DNA from: Methanosarcina horonobensis HB-1 = JCM 15518
Lineage (GTDB): Archaea > Halobacteriota > Methanosarcinia > Methanosarcinales > Methanosarcinaceae
Direction of reading: 5' to 3'
Assembly (NCBI RefSeq): GCF_000970285.1
Contig: NZ_CP009516.1
Coordinates: 2,211,036-2,275,035, forward strand
Length of the DNA stretch: 64,000 bases
The first letter of the stretch is position 1. The number at the start of each line of letters is the position of its first letter. Both the position numbers and the translations under genes were made by a program. Below the pieces are notes generated by a model. That model did no database searches. It was given only the letters and a program-made list of their open reading frames with translations, and had not been told where the DNA came from. Shown here one piece after another: positions 44,000-52,872 of this stretch.

Positions 44000-44812
44000 T
44001 TAAATAATTCCTATCATTTTCAGCCCCACATAGAACATAAGGAGTACAAAAAGGTGCTTCAGGTACTCGGGATTTACCATATGGGCAATCTCAGCTCCTT
44101 TTCTTGCTGCAAGAAAACCGGGTACTGCCAATAAAACCCAGTTAAGAAGATTAATATATCCTACGGAATAAGGAGGAAGTTCAGGCTGACCCCAGCCGTT
44201 AACTATATACCCCAGTGATCCTCCCAAAGATGTAAAAATTATTACTGCAGCTGAGGTTCCTATGGCTTTCAGCATATCAAAATGCAGGAAGATCAGCATA
44301 ATTGGAATTCCGATTACTCCTCCTCCTATCCCGAGAAGTCCTGAAAAAAAGCCTATAAGAATACCGGCAAGAACATAAGAGAGTTTGTTGGAGCTTATTT
44401 CTTTTTTTTCACTTACAGCCGGTGTTGTATAAGTTCTGAGTGCTCCCAGTATGACCACGACCCCAAAAATTGTGCTCAGTACGGATGCAGGGAGATAAGA
44501 AGCAACTGCTGCACCCCCAAAGCTGGCAGCTGACCCAAAAACACCCATCAGTGTTGCTTGCCTCCAGAGTACTGCCTGTTTTTTCTGGTACTTTAAGGTA
44601 ACACTTATGGCATTTAAAAGGACCACAAAAAGGCTTGTCCCGAGAGCCACTCTTATAGCCAGATCGGGGTCAAGTCCCGTTTCCTGCAAAAGCCAGTACT
44701 GGACAGGGAATATGATAAAGCCTCCTCCCACACCCAGAAGGCCTGAAATAGTGCCTGTAAAGGCGCCTGTGAGAAGGAGGATTCCAATGTAAAGGGGTTC
44801 TGCAGGAGTCAT
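44000..44812 (-). CDS. TauE/SafE-family sulfite/anion exporter
   Basis: 270 residues with eight membrane helices in two repeats: 'GTISGLLGVGGGFIIFPVQY' near 20 and 'GFFSGLLGIGGGVIGIPIML' near 156 are the paired G-L-L-G-(V/I)-G-G-G motifs of the TauE/SafE family. Relatives move sulfite, sulfonates or other anions; the substrate here is unknown. A palindrome ATGAAAGT-N10-ACTTTCAT at 44857-44882 lies 45 bases upstream of the start and could be an operator. Monocistronic. Confidence 0.9.
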   Translation of the reverse strand: MTPAEPLYIGILLLTGAFTGTISGLLGVGGGFIIFPVQYWLLQETGLDPDLAIRVALGTSLFVVLLNAISVTLKYQKKQAVLWRQATLMGVFGSAASFGGAAVASYLPASVLSTIFGVVVILGALRTYTTPAVSEKKEISSNKLSYVLAGILIGFFSGLLGIGGGVIGIPIMLIFLHFDMLKAIGTSAAVIIFTSLGGSLGYIVNGWGQPELPPYSVGYINLLNWVLLAVPGFLAARKGAEIAHMVNPEYLKHLFVLLMFYVGLKMIGII

Positions 44813-44980
44813 TTCCAGAGTCTGTTTTTGTCTATTTTCCAGTTCTTTTATTTGGCATGAAAGTGCTTTTAAGTACTTTCATTTTTTTGGGCCTGTTATT
44901 CGAAGAGTTTCATGTTCGTTTTCTGGGTTTAAGGACAGGTTTCAGATTTCCTTTTACATGAAATTTGGAGCTCATTTAAG

Positions 44981-45217
44981 TTAACAATATCGTGCTGAAA
45001 ATACGCAGTGCTGCCACTGATAGTAATATGGAAAAACCCTGAACTTGCAGAAAGGTCGTACTTGAAAGGATAAATCATGGATTAAGAGGGGGATCGTTTT
45101 TCTTAAATAATTTGCCCCTGAAAGCCTGTCTATCTCTTTCTTCAGGATATCTGAGTATTTCTCTTCATCCAAGTTGTCTAGAGTGCTTGTGATATAAACA
45201 ATATCTGCATATTCAAG
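44981..45217 (-). pseudogene. Possible gene fragment, reverse strand
   Basis: The reverse frame, opening after an amber codon at 45218-45220, reads 'LEYADIVYITSTLDNLDEEK' and 'YSDILKKEIDRLSGANYLRK' and then loses coding character before the stop at 44981. The first 45 residues look like real protein, but no family is recognised and no start or ribosome site is convincing; an internal ATG at 45172 would give 63 residues. Probably a remnant. Confidence 0.3.
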
Positions 45218-45421
45218 CTATTTACTTATTTTAAAACAGGATCTCTATCTTAGTTTTCATCCCATTCCCTGCGTAACAAATATTTAAAATGAGTTATAAG
45301 TTATTAGCCAGAAGTAGGTTTACAAATTATTTATCTTTACAAAGCATCTGTTACAACTATTCATAGCAACAATACCGGGTTTATAACTTATTTGTCACAA
45401 CCAGGCTAAAGAGGCACTTTT

Positions 45422-46075
45422 ATGATCAAAATCGAGTTACACGGCACATACAACATTTACTATGCAATCAAAGGCATGCGAAACCCCATGAATTCCTGGC
45501 ATCTGATGGACAGCAGTGAGCCCGATCAGGCAGGAAACTGCACACTCGGGGAAAAGGACCTTAACCTGGCCCAGCGCCTGACCCTTGCAGGAAACGAACA
45601 CGGCAAGTTTCTGAGGTTCATTACAGTCTGCTTTGACCTCACGGCTCCCCTCTACTGGTGGAAAGAGTTTGATACTTATAAATTTACGGAAAAGAATTCA
45701 ACCTCAACAATGCACAAGCTGACAAGTAGAGACCTTGCTCCTCACGATTTTTCCTTTGACACGATAACGGAATACAGGAACGCCCAGATCCGGCACCTCA
45801 ATGATCTTATCAAAGCCTACAAATCCCGCGAGGGAGACAGTGAAGAGGACAACGCTTACCGAAAAGCAGTCTTTCGGGAACTTGTCCAGGATCTTCCGAG
45901 CGCTTACATGCAGAAAAGGACAGTCACAACGAACTACGCCGAGCTTAGGAACATTTACTTCCAGCGCCGCCACCACAAGCTTGATGAGTGGAGGGATTTC
46001 TGCGGCTGGATGAAAGAGAAACTTCCTTATGCTGAAGAGCTTATCTGCGTGGAAAAGGATGAAAACGAAAATTAA
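45422..46075 (+). CDS. Conserved hypothetical protein, possibly ThyX-like
   Basis: 217 residues with no signal peptide or membrane segment. 'IYYAIKGMRNPMNSW' near 12, 'DLNLAQRLTLAGNEHGKFLR' near 46, 'ITVCFDLTAPLYWWKEFDTY' near 67, 'KNSTSTMHKLTSRDL' near 91 and 'KRTVTTNYAELRNIYFQRRH' near 161 are features I associate with phage and clostridial proteins distantly resembling flavin-dependent thymidylate synthase (ThyX). The ThyX signature RHR-x7-S is not present intact, so catalysis is uncertain. The gene has its own promoter region and a clear terminator. Confidence 0.65.
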   Translation: MIKIELHGTYNIYYAIKGMRNPMNSWHLMDSSEPDQAGNCTLGEKDLNLAQRLTLAGNEHGKFLRFITVCFDLTAPLYWWKEFDTYKFTEKNSTSTMHKLTSRDLAPHDFSFDTITEYRNAQIRHLNDLIKAYKSREGDSEEDNAYRKAVFRELVQDLPSAYMQKRTVTTNYAELRNIYFQRRHHKLDEWRDFCGWMKEKLPYAEELICVEKDENEN

Positions 46076-46103
46076 AAGATAATATTTAAAAAACAGTCAC
46101 ATA

Positions 46104-46131
46104 CAGGGTTTTAAAAACCCTGTTTTTTTTT
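46104..46131 (+). terminator. Hairpin with T-run after 45422-46075
   Basis: CAGGGTT pairs with AACCCTG around a short TTAAA loop, immediately followed by nine T residues. It lies 29 bases past the stop, and the convergent gene at 46188 may share it. Confidence 0.75.
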
Positions 46132-46187
46132 CAAGTTCTTTTAAACCCCTTTTTCTCCAACTCTTTTTACTAAAAGACGGAAAATAA

Positions 46188-46421
46188 TTACGCTGCAATG
46201 TCAAAAGGATAAACTTCATTCCATCTATCACCAGTAATCGAACTTATCCCTCCTTCTTCTAACCTCATCTGCATTATGTCCCCTTCCAATCTGATTGTTA
46301 TGAGGTCTCCACTTTCGTAATAATCACATTTGACAGAAGAAGAATTTCCATAGTGCAGGATGGCAGTACCGCAGTCATACAAAACGAGATAGTCATTTCC
46401 TGATTGGAATTTTCGTTTCAT
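46188..46421 (-). CDS. Hypothetical protein, 77 residues
   Basis: The product is beta-rich ('DYLVLYDCGTAILHYG', 'DLITIRLEGDIMQMRLEEGG') with no known motif, signal peptide or membrane segment. The ATG at 46421 follows AACGGAGACC, a fair ribosome site. It converges on the gene at 45422. Composition and the good start support a real gene, but the family is unknown to me. Confidence 0.6.
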   Translation of the reverse strand: MKRKFQSGNDYLVLYDCGTAILHYGNSSSVKCDYYESGDLITIRLEGDIMQMRLEEGGISSITGDRWNEVYPFDIAA

Positions 46422-46649
46422 GTGTGGGTCTCCGTTATTTAGAAATTTTTATAATATTTTGACTAGTATCCATACCATAAGTTATAAAAATTAATTATAT
46501 TGTTATTGTTATACTTCTTTATTAATTTTTTCTTTCTGTAAGTTTTTCCTCCAATTCTTTGCCTGGACTGCAGTTCCCGCTGGCTAATCCAAAAGTAAAA
46601 CAACCGTTGAAGTTAAGTTTGGATTTTATTTCCAATTGAATACAATAAT

Positions 46650-47184
46650 CTTTTAATTGAGATCCCGATTTTGCAGTTAAAATCTCTGAACCCGGAAAAA
46701 AATGTCAAAAGGATTTTCTGGCTCAGTTTCGGGCTGACAATCTTCATTTACCTGATGCTGGCAGTCACAAGTATGGGGGCTGATGCAGCCGGCGTTCCTC
46801 TCTCCAGAGCGTCAGGGCTTGTGGAACTCATTAAGTTCACCCCTCCGGAAAACCTGCCCATCTGGCTAATGGCAGTAGTCATCGTTGCCAATGTAACCTG
46901 CTGGAACTTTGCTTCAAGCCGGCTTATCCACGCATCCGGGAAAGAAAAAGTGCTCCCGGCTTACCTGGGAAAACTCTCGAAACGGGAACAGCCAATGGCA
47001 AGCATCCTGAGTATGTATACGGCTTTCCTTCCTTTCCCTTTCCTTCCTGATTTCAGGATTCACCTGGAGAATTCTCTATTCTGTTGCCCTTACAGGAATC
47101 GGGTACTATGGTTTTGTCAGAAAGACTGCAAAGCAGAAAGACAGGGAGGAAAAAGCAGCTTATACAGATTATTCAGACCTGTAA
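46650..47184 (+). pseudogene. Decayed APC-family permease, paralogue of the next gene
   Basis: The N-terminal half is missing. The frame from 46671 reads 'LNPEKNVKRIFWLSFGLTIF' through 'WNFASSRLIHASGKEKVLPA' and 'LGKLSKREQPMASILSMYTA', matching residues about 220-335 of the intact permease at 47403. A deletion and frame change follow, and the true C-terminus continues in another frame as 'FTWRILYSVALTGIGYYGF' to TAA at 47182, matching 'FTWKIVYPVFLIGFGYYRF' of the neighbour. It is the remnant of a tandem duplication. Confidence 0.85.
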
Positions 47185-47402
47185 CCGAATCTTTAAATCT
47201 TAATCCGTAAATTTACGGTTAAATTTAAACTTGCTTAAACTTTCAGTTTAACGCTTTCAGTCTAATATTTTCAGCTTAACCTTTAGCTTTAGAGTTTAGC
47301 CTTTAACCGGGTTATTCTTTACTGGCAAATATATAAATAGTGAAAAATATATTTGCTGATGAATTTAGTGGAAGCATCTATAAAGAGTATAAATGAGGAA
47401 AA

Positions 47403-48740
47403 ATGAGAAAACTAGAAAAGACAATCACCCTCAGGAGAGGCCTGGGGCTTGCAATCTGTATGCTTGTAGGGACAGGAATTCTGGCGCTGCCGGGTCTGGC
47501 ACTTGATGCCGGGAGTCCCTATGAAGCAGTTCTTGGCTGGTTCCTTATTGCCCTTATTGCAGTGCCTCTTATTCAGATCTGTGCCCGCCTTGGCCTGAAA
47601 TTCCCTTCAACCGCAGGACTTGCCGGATATGCCGAAGAAGCCGTAGGTCCCTGGGGAGGGTATGCGGTCTCGTATCTTGTAGGCGGGTCTTTCTTTTTCG
47701 GGCTTCCTGCCGTTGCTCTTATTGGCAGCGAATATATGAAACAGCTTTTTAGCCTGTCCGAATCAGGGGCAGTTATTTTTGCAGTCCTTCTTATAACATT
47801 GATGTTTATCTCAAACCTTGCAGGAATGAGAGCCATTTCCATAATCAACTATGCAGCTCTGGCTGTGCTCTTCCTGCTTACAGGGTTGCTTATAATTTTT
47901 AATCTTGATTTCTTCGGTTCAGGGCTCGAGGTTGCCAGTGAAGCTCTCAGGGGCAGTGAAAATATAAACCTGGACCTGGGAAATATCTGGAAAGTTGCTG
48001 CCCTTCTTTTCTGGGCATTCCTGGGCTGGGAAAACCTCTCTTTTTCCCTGGGGGAGATAAAAGAACCCGAGAAAAACGTGCCTCTACTTTACTGGCTGAG
48101 TTTTGCCCTTGTGACATCTATCTACATTGTCCTTGCGCTTATCATCGCAGGAGCAAGCGTTGCAGGTGTGCCTCTTCAGGGAGCTGCCGGGCTTTCCGGC
48201 CTTGTCCTTTTTACGCCCGGAGGAAGCCTGCTCATATGGCTTATGGTAATAGTTATTGCAGCGAACGCCTGTTCCTGGAACTTTACTGCAAGCCGCCTGC
48301 TTTATGCCGGAGGCAGGACAGGTGCTTTCCCTGGTGCTTTTGGTAAGCTTTCAAAGAGAAATATCCCGGTATCCAGCCTTGTGGGACTGTATGTCCTGTC
48401 AATTTTACTTATACTCGGAACTTACATTTTCAAAATTCCGGTATCAACAATGATGCTGCTTGTAAATCAGAACTTTGTTTTCCTCTATGCCTTTATCATT
48501 CTCGCTTACTGGAAAACCGAAACTGGCCGGCAGAAGTGGGTCTTTTCAGTTCTCGCGCTCCTGTCTCTGGGTTTTCTTATCTCGGGCTTTACGTGGAAAA
48601 TCGTTTATCCTGTCTTCCTGATAGGGTTTGGATATTACAGATTTATTGGGAAAAGAAGTTTGGATAAAACCAATAAACAAGGAAAAGAAATTATAGTTCG
48701 GGAAGATGCTCAGGAACTTCCTTATCCTATCAGGCATTAA
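47403..48740 (+). CDS. APC-family amino acid permease
   Basis: 445 residues with twelve predicted membrane helices. 'RRGLGLAICMLVGTGILALP' near 12 is the unwound first helix with the G-T-G-I substrate loop. 'KFPSTAGLAGYAEEAVGPWG' near 64, 'WAFLGWENLSFSLGEIKEPE' near 205 and 'WNFTASRLLYAGGRTGAFPG' near 297 complete the YjeH/APC pattern. It probably takes up or exchanges amino acids; the substrate is unknown. A decayed copy lies just upstream. A TATA-like AATATATAAATAG is present about 75 bases upstream of the ATG and GAGGAA precedes it. Confidence 0.88.
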   Translation: MRKLEKTITLRRGLGLAICMLVGTGILALPGLALDAGSPYEAVLGWFLIALIAVPLIQICARLGLKFPSTAGLAGYAEEAVGPWGGYAVSYLVGGSFFFGLPAVALIGSEYMKQLFSLSESGAVIFAVLLITLMFISNLAGMRAISIINYAALAVLFLLTGLLIIFNLDFFGSGLEVASEALRGSENINLDLGNIWKVAALLFWAFLGWENLSFSLGEIKEPEKNVPLLYWLSFALVTSIYIVLALIIAGASVAGVPLQGAAGLSGLVLFTPGGSLLIWLMVIVIAANACSWNFTASRLLYAGGRTGAFPGAFGKLSKRNIPVSSLVGLYVLSILLILGTYIFKIPVSTMMLLVNQNFVFLYAFIILAYWKTETGRQKWVFSVLALLSLGFLISGFTWKIVYPVFLIGFGYYRFIGKRSLDKTNKQGKEIIVREDAQELPYPIRH

Positions 48741-48912
48741 GGAACATTACAGGAACTGTTTGAGCACTGCAATTTTCGGAACTCCCGTAAGAAGAAAAGG
48801 ATAGATGGTGTTTATAGCTGCCACTACCTATTTTAGTGTTGAAAAAGTAGTAATATGGGTCTTTTACATGGCTTCAACCCTGTGTAAATGATACCAAACA
48901 AAAGGAGGCAGA

Positions 48913-49041
48913 ATGGATTCATCCACATGGATAGTGGCATTAATTATAGTTCTGGTTTCCCTGAGATTGGTTAATGCTAACCTTAGAGAAATCGAATATG
49001 TCATTGTCCAATTAAACAGGATCCGTCAACGTTTTAAGTGA
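48913..49041 (+). CDS. 42-residue membrane-associated microprotein
   Basis: ATG at 48913 follows a near-perfect AAAGGAGG at 48901-48908. The product 'MDSSTWIVALIIVLVSLRLV' continues with a polar, basic tail 'NANLREIEYVIVQLNRIRQR'. One helix of about 16 residues is hydrophobic. An 8-bp inverted repeat, ATCCGTCA (49021-49028)/TGACGGAT (49042-49049), spans the stop codon and GTTGAAG/CTTCAAC (49057-49076) follows, so the message may end there. Function unknown. Confidence 0.65.
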   Translation: MDSSTWIVALIIVLVSLRLVNANLREIEYVIVQLNRIRQRFK

Positions 49042-49159
49042 TGACGGATAGGGTAGGTTGAAGCTTAACCTTCAACTTATCCACCTGTTAGATAGATATT
49101 TAATGAATCAAACACTTTATTGTATATGTGGATGGCATCTAAGTTGCCTCTAAGGGACA

Positions 49160-49206
49160 CTTCCCTGTAAACGGTTGAACTTGCGGAAGCATGGTTTGCA
49201 GGGAAG
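49160..49206. ncRNA. Long-stem hairpin, candidate structured RNA element
   Basis: CTTCCCTGTAAAC (49160-49172) pairs with GTTTGCAGGGAAG (49194-49206) over 13 bases with one G-U; the 21-base loop is GC-richer than its surroundings. It stands alone in the 362-base gap before the SET gene. It is not a tRNA, as no acceptor or T-arm is present. The remaining gap shows only promoter-like AT-rich DNA. Confidence 0.45.
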
Positions 49207-49403
49207 GGGTCTTAATTCTACTTCTCTACTCTATTTCATCCGGAGAATACTGACTTCTGGGTATAATTTATCGAATAACCCCGTAAAAATTCCCGGATAT
49301 TATCCATAAAGATTTTCTCGACAGAAACTTTTAAATTCTTTGCCTTCTGAAAATAATGCAATAGTTCCCAGGCAATTTAGAATATGTACAGGAGCCTGAT
49401 CAA

Positions 49404-49790
49404 ATGACATTAATATGTGTTAAAGACGCACCAGGCAAAGGTAGAGGCGTATTTGCACAGAGAAATCTTAAAAAAGATGAAGTAATAGAAACCTGCCCGG
49501 TCATCGTCCTCCCCCCCGAAGAAGTAAATACTCTTGAGCTTACCCAGCTTTATAATTACTACTTCGCGTGGGGAGCCGATTCAAGAGAAGCAGCGATTGC
49601 TTTGGGTTATGGATCCCTTTATAACCACTCATACACCCCAAACGCAAAATACCAGAAAGACTTCAGCAACGGCCTTTTAAAATACGTTTGCATAAAAGAT
49701 ATCCAGAAAGATGAGGAAATCACCATAAACTATAATTGTGACCCGGAAGACAGAACCCCTGTCTGGTTTGATATTGTGAGCCAGAACTGA
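49404..49790 (+). CDS. SET-domain lysine methyltransferase
   Basis: 128 residues, an isolated SET domain. 'APGKGRGVFAQRNLKKDEVI' near 9 is the SAM-binding start, 'GYGSLYNHSYTPNA' at 68-81 holds the N-H-S-x-x-P-N pseudoknot motif, and 'EEITINYN' at 104-111 the catalytic Tyr. Known: the Methanosarcina mazei SET protein methylates a lysine of the chromatin protein MC1-alpha. This protein has the same minimal layout and may do likewise. Monocistronic. Confidence 0.92.
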   Translation: MTLICVKDAPGKGRGVFAQRNLKKDEVIETCPVIVLPPEEVNTLELTQLYNYYFAWGADSREAAIALGYGSLYNHSYTPNAKYQKDFSNGLLKYVCIKDIQKDEEITINYNCDPEDRTPVWFDIVSQN

Positions 49791-50056
49791 TTTTCTCTGG
49801 TTTCATATGATGATATGATTTCAGTTGTTTTTTAATTTTAATTTTAATTTTTACTGTTTTTTATTTTTTTAATTTTTCTAACTATATCAAAAATTGCACT
49901 TAGCTGTTTTTTCGCATTGTGCTGAAGGTCAAGAGGATAATCCGTAACATGACCTTGTAAGTAAAGCTTATAGTTGTAGAGGCTGTTCAGGTATAAAAGG
50001 TTAAAAAGACAAACCAAAAGACTTTGAGTTCTAAATTTTTTGTTTAGGGGTTAAAA

Positions 50057-50875
50057 ATGGAAGATACGCTTCTCACTGTTTTTCGGTTAAGCCTGTTCGA
50101 AACCCTTTGCGTCACAGGCTCTCTAATCCTTATCGGCATGATACTGGGCATTATAGAGAACCGAGCTAATTATTATGTCCAGAGCGTCTTTGGAATGAAA
50201 GGAATCATAGCAACAGCCTGGATCGGCACCCCGATTCATGAATCCGGCCACCTACTCATGTGTTATCTTTTCAAGCACAAAGTAAGCGAATTCAAGCTAT
50301 TTACCCTGAGGCCCAGGGACGGAGTCCTTGGGTACGTTAATCACAGCTGGAACTCAAAAAGTCTCTATCAGAACATAGGGAACTTTTTCATAGGTATGGG
50401 TCCGATCTTCAGCGGAACACTTGCCATGATCCTTGGAATGTACCTGTTCCTGCCAGATTCCTTTTCCATATTTTCAAATTATCTGACTCTTGATTCCGGT
50501 CAGCCTGGCTCTCAGACGTTAGCGAATATTTTCTTGCTGACAACCCAGCTTTTTAAAAGTATTTTTTCAGCAGAAAACCTGGCTTCTCTTAATTTCTGGA
50601 TTTATTTTGCTCTAGCGATCTCGATCTCTTCCCACATAGCCCTTAGTAAAGAAGATCTTAAAGGAGCAGGGAGGGGGCTGGTCACAATATTCGTGTTTAT
50701 TTCGCTGATAAATATGGTTGCTTTGATGCTTAATATCAATTTTACCGGCTTTTTTACAGGTATTCTATCTCTGAATGTTTATCTACTTGCGTTTTCAATG
50801 GTTTCGGTCATGTTTTCTTTAATAAGGCTGGTTTTAAGTGCTTTTGTTTACTCTCTTGCGCACAAAGTCGCGTGA
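50057..50875 (+). CDS. Polytopic membrane protein with HExxH motif (putative metalloprotease)
   Basis: 272 residues, six or seven membrane helices (about 15-33, 45-62, 105-130, 170-195, 207-230 and 238-265). 'GTPIHESGHLLMCYLF' places HESGH at 61-65 at the start of a helix, as in M50-type intramembrane zinc proteases; a third ligand (N/D-x-x-P-G) is not clear. 'HSWNSKSLYQNIGNFFIGMGPI' may be the substrate groove region. Protease function is inference. AGGGGTTAAAA precedes the ATG. It is followed by a YdjM-like gene. Confidence 0.72.
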   Translation: MEDTLLTVFRLSLFETLCVTGSLILIGMILGIIENRANYYVQSVFGMKGIIATAWIGTPIHESGHLLMCYLFKHKVSEFKLFTLRPRDGVLGYVNHSWNSKSLYQNIGNFFIGMGPIFSGTLAMILGMYLFLPDSFSIFSNYLTLDSGQPGSQTLANIFLLTTQLFKSIFSAENLASLNFWIYFALAISISSHIALSKEDLKGAGRGLVTIFVFISLINMVALMLNINFTGFFTGILSLNVYLLAFSMVSVMFSLIRLVLSAFVYSLAHKVA

Positions 50876-51025
50876 TGTACACCGGCCACTCATTCTTTTT
50901 TGGGTATAGAACTATGCGAATGTAATATTTTAGCCTTGATGCACCAGAAAATAGAAATAAGTAATGAAATATAAAATAGAAGGAAAATAAAAAGAAAAAT
51001 AAAGTAGAAGTCAAGAAGGAATATC

Positions 51026-51394
51026 ATGACGGGTCGGAAAATGCATATGAAAGCAGGACTTCTGGTATCATTTTTCCTCATCTATGACCTGATTTCAAAG
51101 GGGTTTATCCTCAGCTTAGAATTTCTTCCTGTAGCTCTGGTAGCCTCAGCCCTTGGGTCTGTACTGCCTGATGTGCTCGAGCCTCCCAGAAACCGTCGCC
51201 ATAGAAAGTTTTTCCATTCGATTTTTTTCCTGGCACTGCTACTGATGTTTCTGGAGAATATCTATACGGTACTTCTAACTGGCGATCTGGCAGACAAAGT
51301 TACCTTTGGTCTCCTTTTTGCAGGAGCGGGATATACTTCCCATCTGGTGCTAGATGCGCTTACGCCTGCGGGACTTCCGATTGTGGGGTTGTAA
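51026..51394 (+). CDS. YdjM/DUF457-like membrane-bound metal-dependent hydrolase
   Basis: 122 residues. 'MHMKAGLLVSFFLI' near 6, 'LGSVLPDVLEPPRNRRHRKF' near 43 and 'HSIFFLALLLMFLENIY' hold the D-x-x-E-P...R-x-x-H-R...H-S pattern of the YdjM family, and 'YTSHLVLDALTPAGLPIVG' near 103 the closing H-x-x-x-D-x-x-T. Three or four helices. Relatives are predicted phospholipase-like hydrolases. A start at ATG 51041 is equally possible. GGAATATC precedes 51026. Confidence 0.78.
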   Translation: MTGRKMHMKAGLLVSFFLIYDLISKGFILSLEFLPVALVASALGSVLPDVLEPPRNRRHRKFFHSIFFLALLLMFLENIYTVLLTGDLADKVTFGLLFAGAGYTSHLVLDALTPAGLPIVGL

Positions 51395-51445
51395 GTGAAT
51401 TTGAGTTAATTTTGAACCTAACAACCACATTCGCTATACAAAACC

Positions 51446-51500
51446 GTTCTTGTCCCGCTCGACGCAGGAGAGCGATCGTCTCAAAATATTGAAAAAGCAA
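51446..51500. repeat. Dispersed repeat, copy 2 (ACCGTTCTTGTCCCGCTCG...)
   Basis: Matches 17860-17912: CCGTTCTTGTC, CGCTC, ACG, AGGAGAGCGATC and a following TC-CAAAA then purine-rich tail are shared. It lies 50 bases past the YdjM-like gene in a 667-base gap (51395-52061) that has no gene I trust. Confidence 0.6.
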
Positions 51501-51957
51501 AAATAAGAGTTGAAATAGCAAACTTACAAAGTGAAAAAGCTAAGTTCCCCTTCAGGATGTAAATAGGTTAAAACTCTGTGAAAAACACTTCTTTTCAAGT
51601 TTCTTCTTTAAACTCAATTTTCTTTATGTTCTTACTTTTTGACAGAGCCGCCAGACAAACTGGCGGAGACATTTATATCTACCAGAACTCAGAAAAGTTT
51701 TCGGAGTTTAGAACAGTATTTGTCTGGAACGGGTTGATCCGTATTCGATGCAGCGTAGAGAGAAAACTGAGATATTTCTTTTTTGATTCTGTAATAAATA
51801 TACCGCTAATCAGGGACCAGCTACCTATGAGGAATCGAGTATATGGAAATGCTCTCAAATAAAGCAACAGGAGGATCACTGTTAAGCTTTAATCTTTCCA
51901 ATATTTAACAGTAAACTATAATCTTGATTTACTGTAAAATTTTGGTCTTTACAGTAC

Positions 51958-52031
51958 TTTACAGTAAATAGCTTTACAGTAAATAGCTTTACAGTAAATA
52001 GCTCGTTCCTTTACAGTAAATTGCTCATTCC
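51958..52031. repeat. Tandem 15-bp repeats of a palindromic core (TTTACAGTAAATAGC)
   Basis: TTTACAGTAAATAGC occurs three times without a gap (51958-52002), then TTTACAGTAAATTGCTC at 52010. The core TTTACNGTAAA is near-palindromic and inverted or partial copies (TTTACTGTAAA at 51929, TTAACAGTAAAC at 51905) lie upstream. A row of palindromic sites could bind a regulator, but the position is between gene 3' ends, so slippage is as likely. Confidence 0.75.
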
Positions 52032-52061
52032 TGCTTTTTAATCTTATAATAAAGATATAGA

Positions 52062-52529
52062 TTAAAATCCGCTTTCTTTCCCTGTCATCTTCTCAACCTC
52101 GATCTTAATTACGCACAGCCTGTTAACCTTCCATTCTTCAAATTCAAACGGCCCCTTTTTTCCGTAATGTTCGGAAAGCACGGTAAGTCCCTCAACTTTT
52201 TCATTGTAATCCTCCAAGAACTTTGCCTGCCCGTGTCCGATAACACTTCTGTAGCGAACATTGTACTTGCAGGGGTCGTCGGCAGTGATAAGTTCGATTT
52301 CGGAGGCTGCTTCGAAACAGATCCTGGGGTTCTTTTTAAGGATCTCAATTTTCTCACCTTTCCGGGAGCTGTGAAGATAGATGACGTTTTCCTTATAGCC
52401 GAAGGACATAGGGACGATGTATGGAGTTTCGGCATCAGAAAGGGCGAGGCGGAGGAATTTTGCTTTTGAAAGGATGGCTTCGATTTGCTGTCTGTCAGAG
52501 ATCAGTTTTTGGCTTCCCATGCTATTCAC
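52062..52529 (-). CDS. Pyridoxamine 5'-phosphate oxidase-like flavin-binding protein
   Basis: 155 residues. 'RLALSDAETPYIVPMSFGYK' near 27, 'IYLHSSRKGEKIEILKKNPR' near 51, 'ICFEAASEIEL' near 71 and 'YRSVIGHGQAKFLEDYNEKV' near 93 are the split-barrel pattern of NimA/PNPOx-like proteins that bind FMN or F420. Possible roles are antibiotic or nitro-group reduction. A decayed near-copy lies at 55018-55288, beyond the acetolactate-synthase-like gene. The start is ATG 52529 or 52520. Confidence 0.85.
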   Translation of the reverse strand: MNSMGSQKLISDRQQIEAILSKAKFLRLALSDAETPYIVPMSFGYKENVIYLHSSRKGEKIEILKKNPRICFEAASEIELITADDPCKYNVRYRSVIGHGQAKFLEDYNEKVEGLTVLSEHYGKKGPFEFEEWKVNRLCVIKIEVEKMTGKESGF

Positions 52530-52872
52530 CTGAAAGAGATAGTTTGTGAAAAATTCTATAAAATTTACTAAACTGATAACTTTTCATTTATATTTAATAT
52601 ATTACATGTAAAACAATGTCAGAATAGACAGAAAAACCCATGGCAACCCTTAAGTATAATATTTTCCCTTTACTTTTTAATGTTAAGTTCTACCACAAAC
52701 TACACGGAATCCAATTTACCCGTATCCGTACCTGTATCCGTAGTAGCTGTAGTGGTAGTACTATTCGCTTGAGCAAGAAAAAGAAACCATTCTGGCTCAA
52801 GTGTGCTGTTTTTGGTTATTATACTGAATAGTGCGTCCTGTGCCAGTTTTGTTTCTTTCCGGGAGTTTTAAG
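52530..52872. promoter_or_regulatory. Divergent promoter region ahead of the TPP enzyme
   Basis: AT-rich at 52560-52620 (promoter of the reverse flavin-binding gene). CTTGAGC (52768-52774) and GCTCAAG (52795-52801) form a 7-bp inverted repeat 72 bases before the TPP enzyme start, and TTATTATACTGAAT at 52816 is a possible TATA element. 'CCGTATCCGTACCTGTATCC' near 52720 is a short imperfect tandem repeat. Confidence 0.4.

Noticed and set aside
49160-49206. tRNA gene
   Set aside because: The stem is 13 bp with a single loop; no cloverleaf arms or T-loop GTTC are present.
51578-51862. 94-codon plus frame downstream of the YdjM-like gene
   Set aside because: Composition and lack of a ribosome site suggest chance; a reverse frame of similar length covers the same bases.
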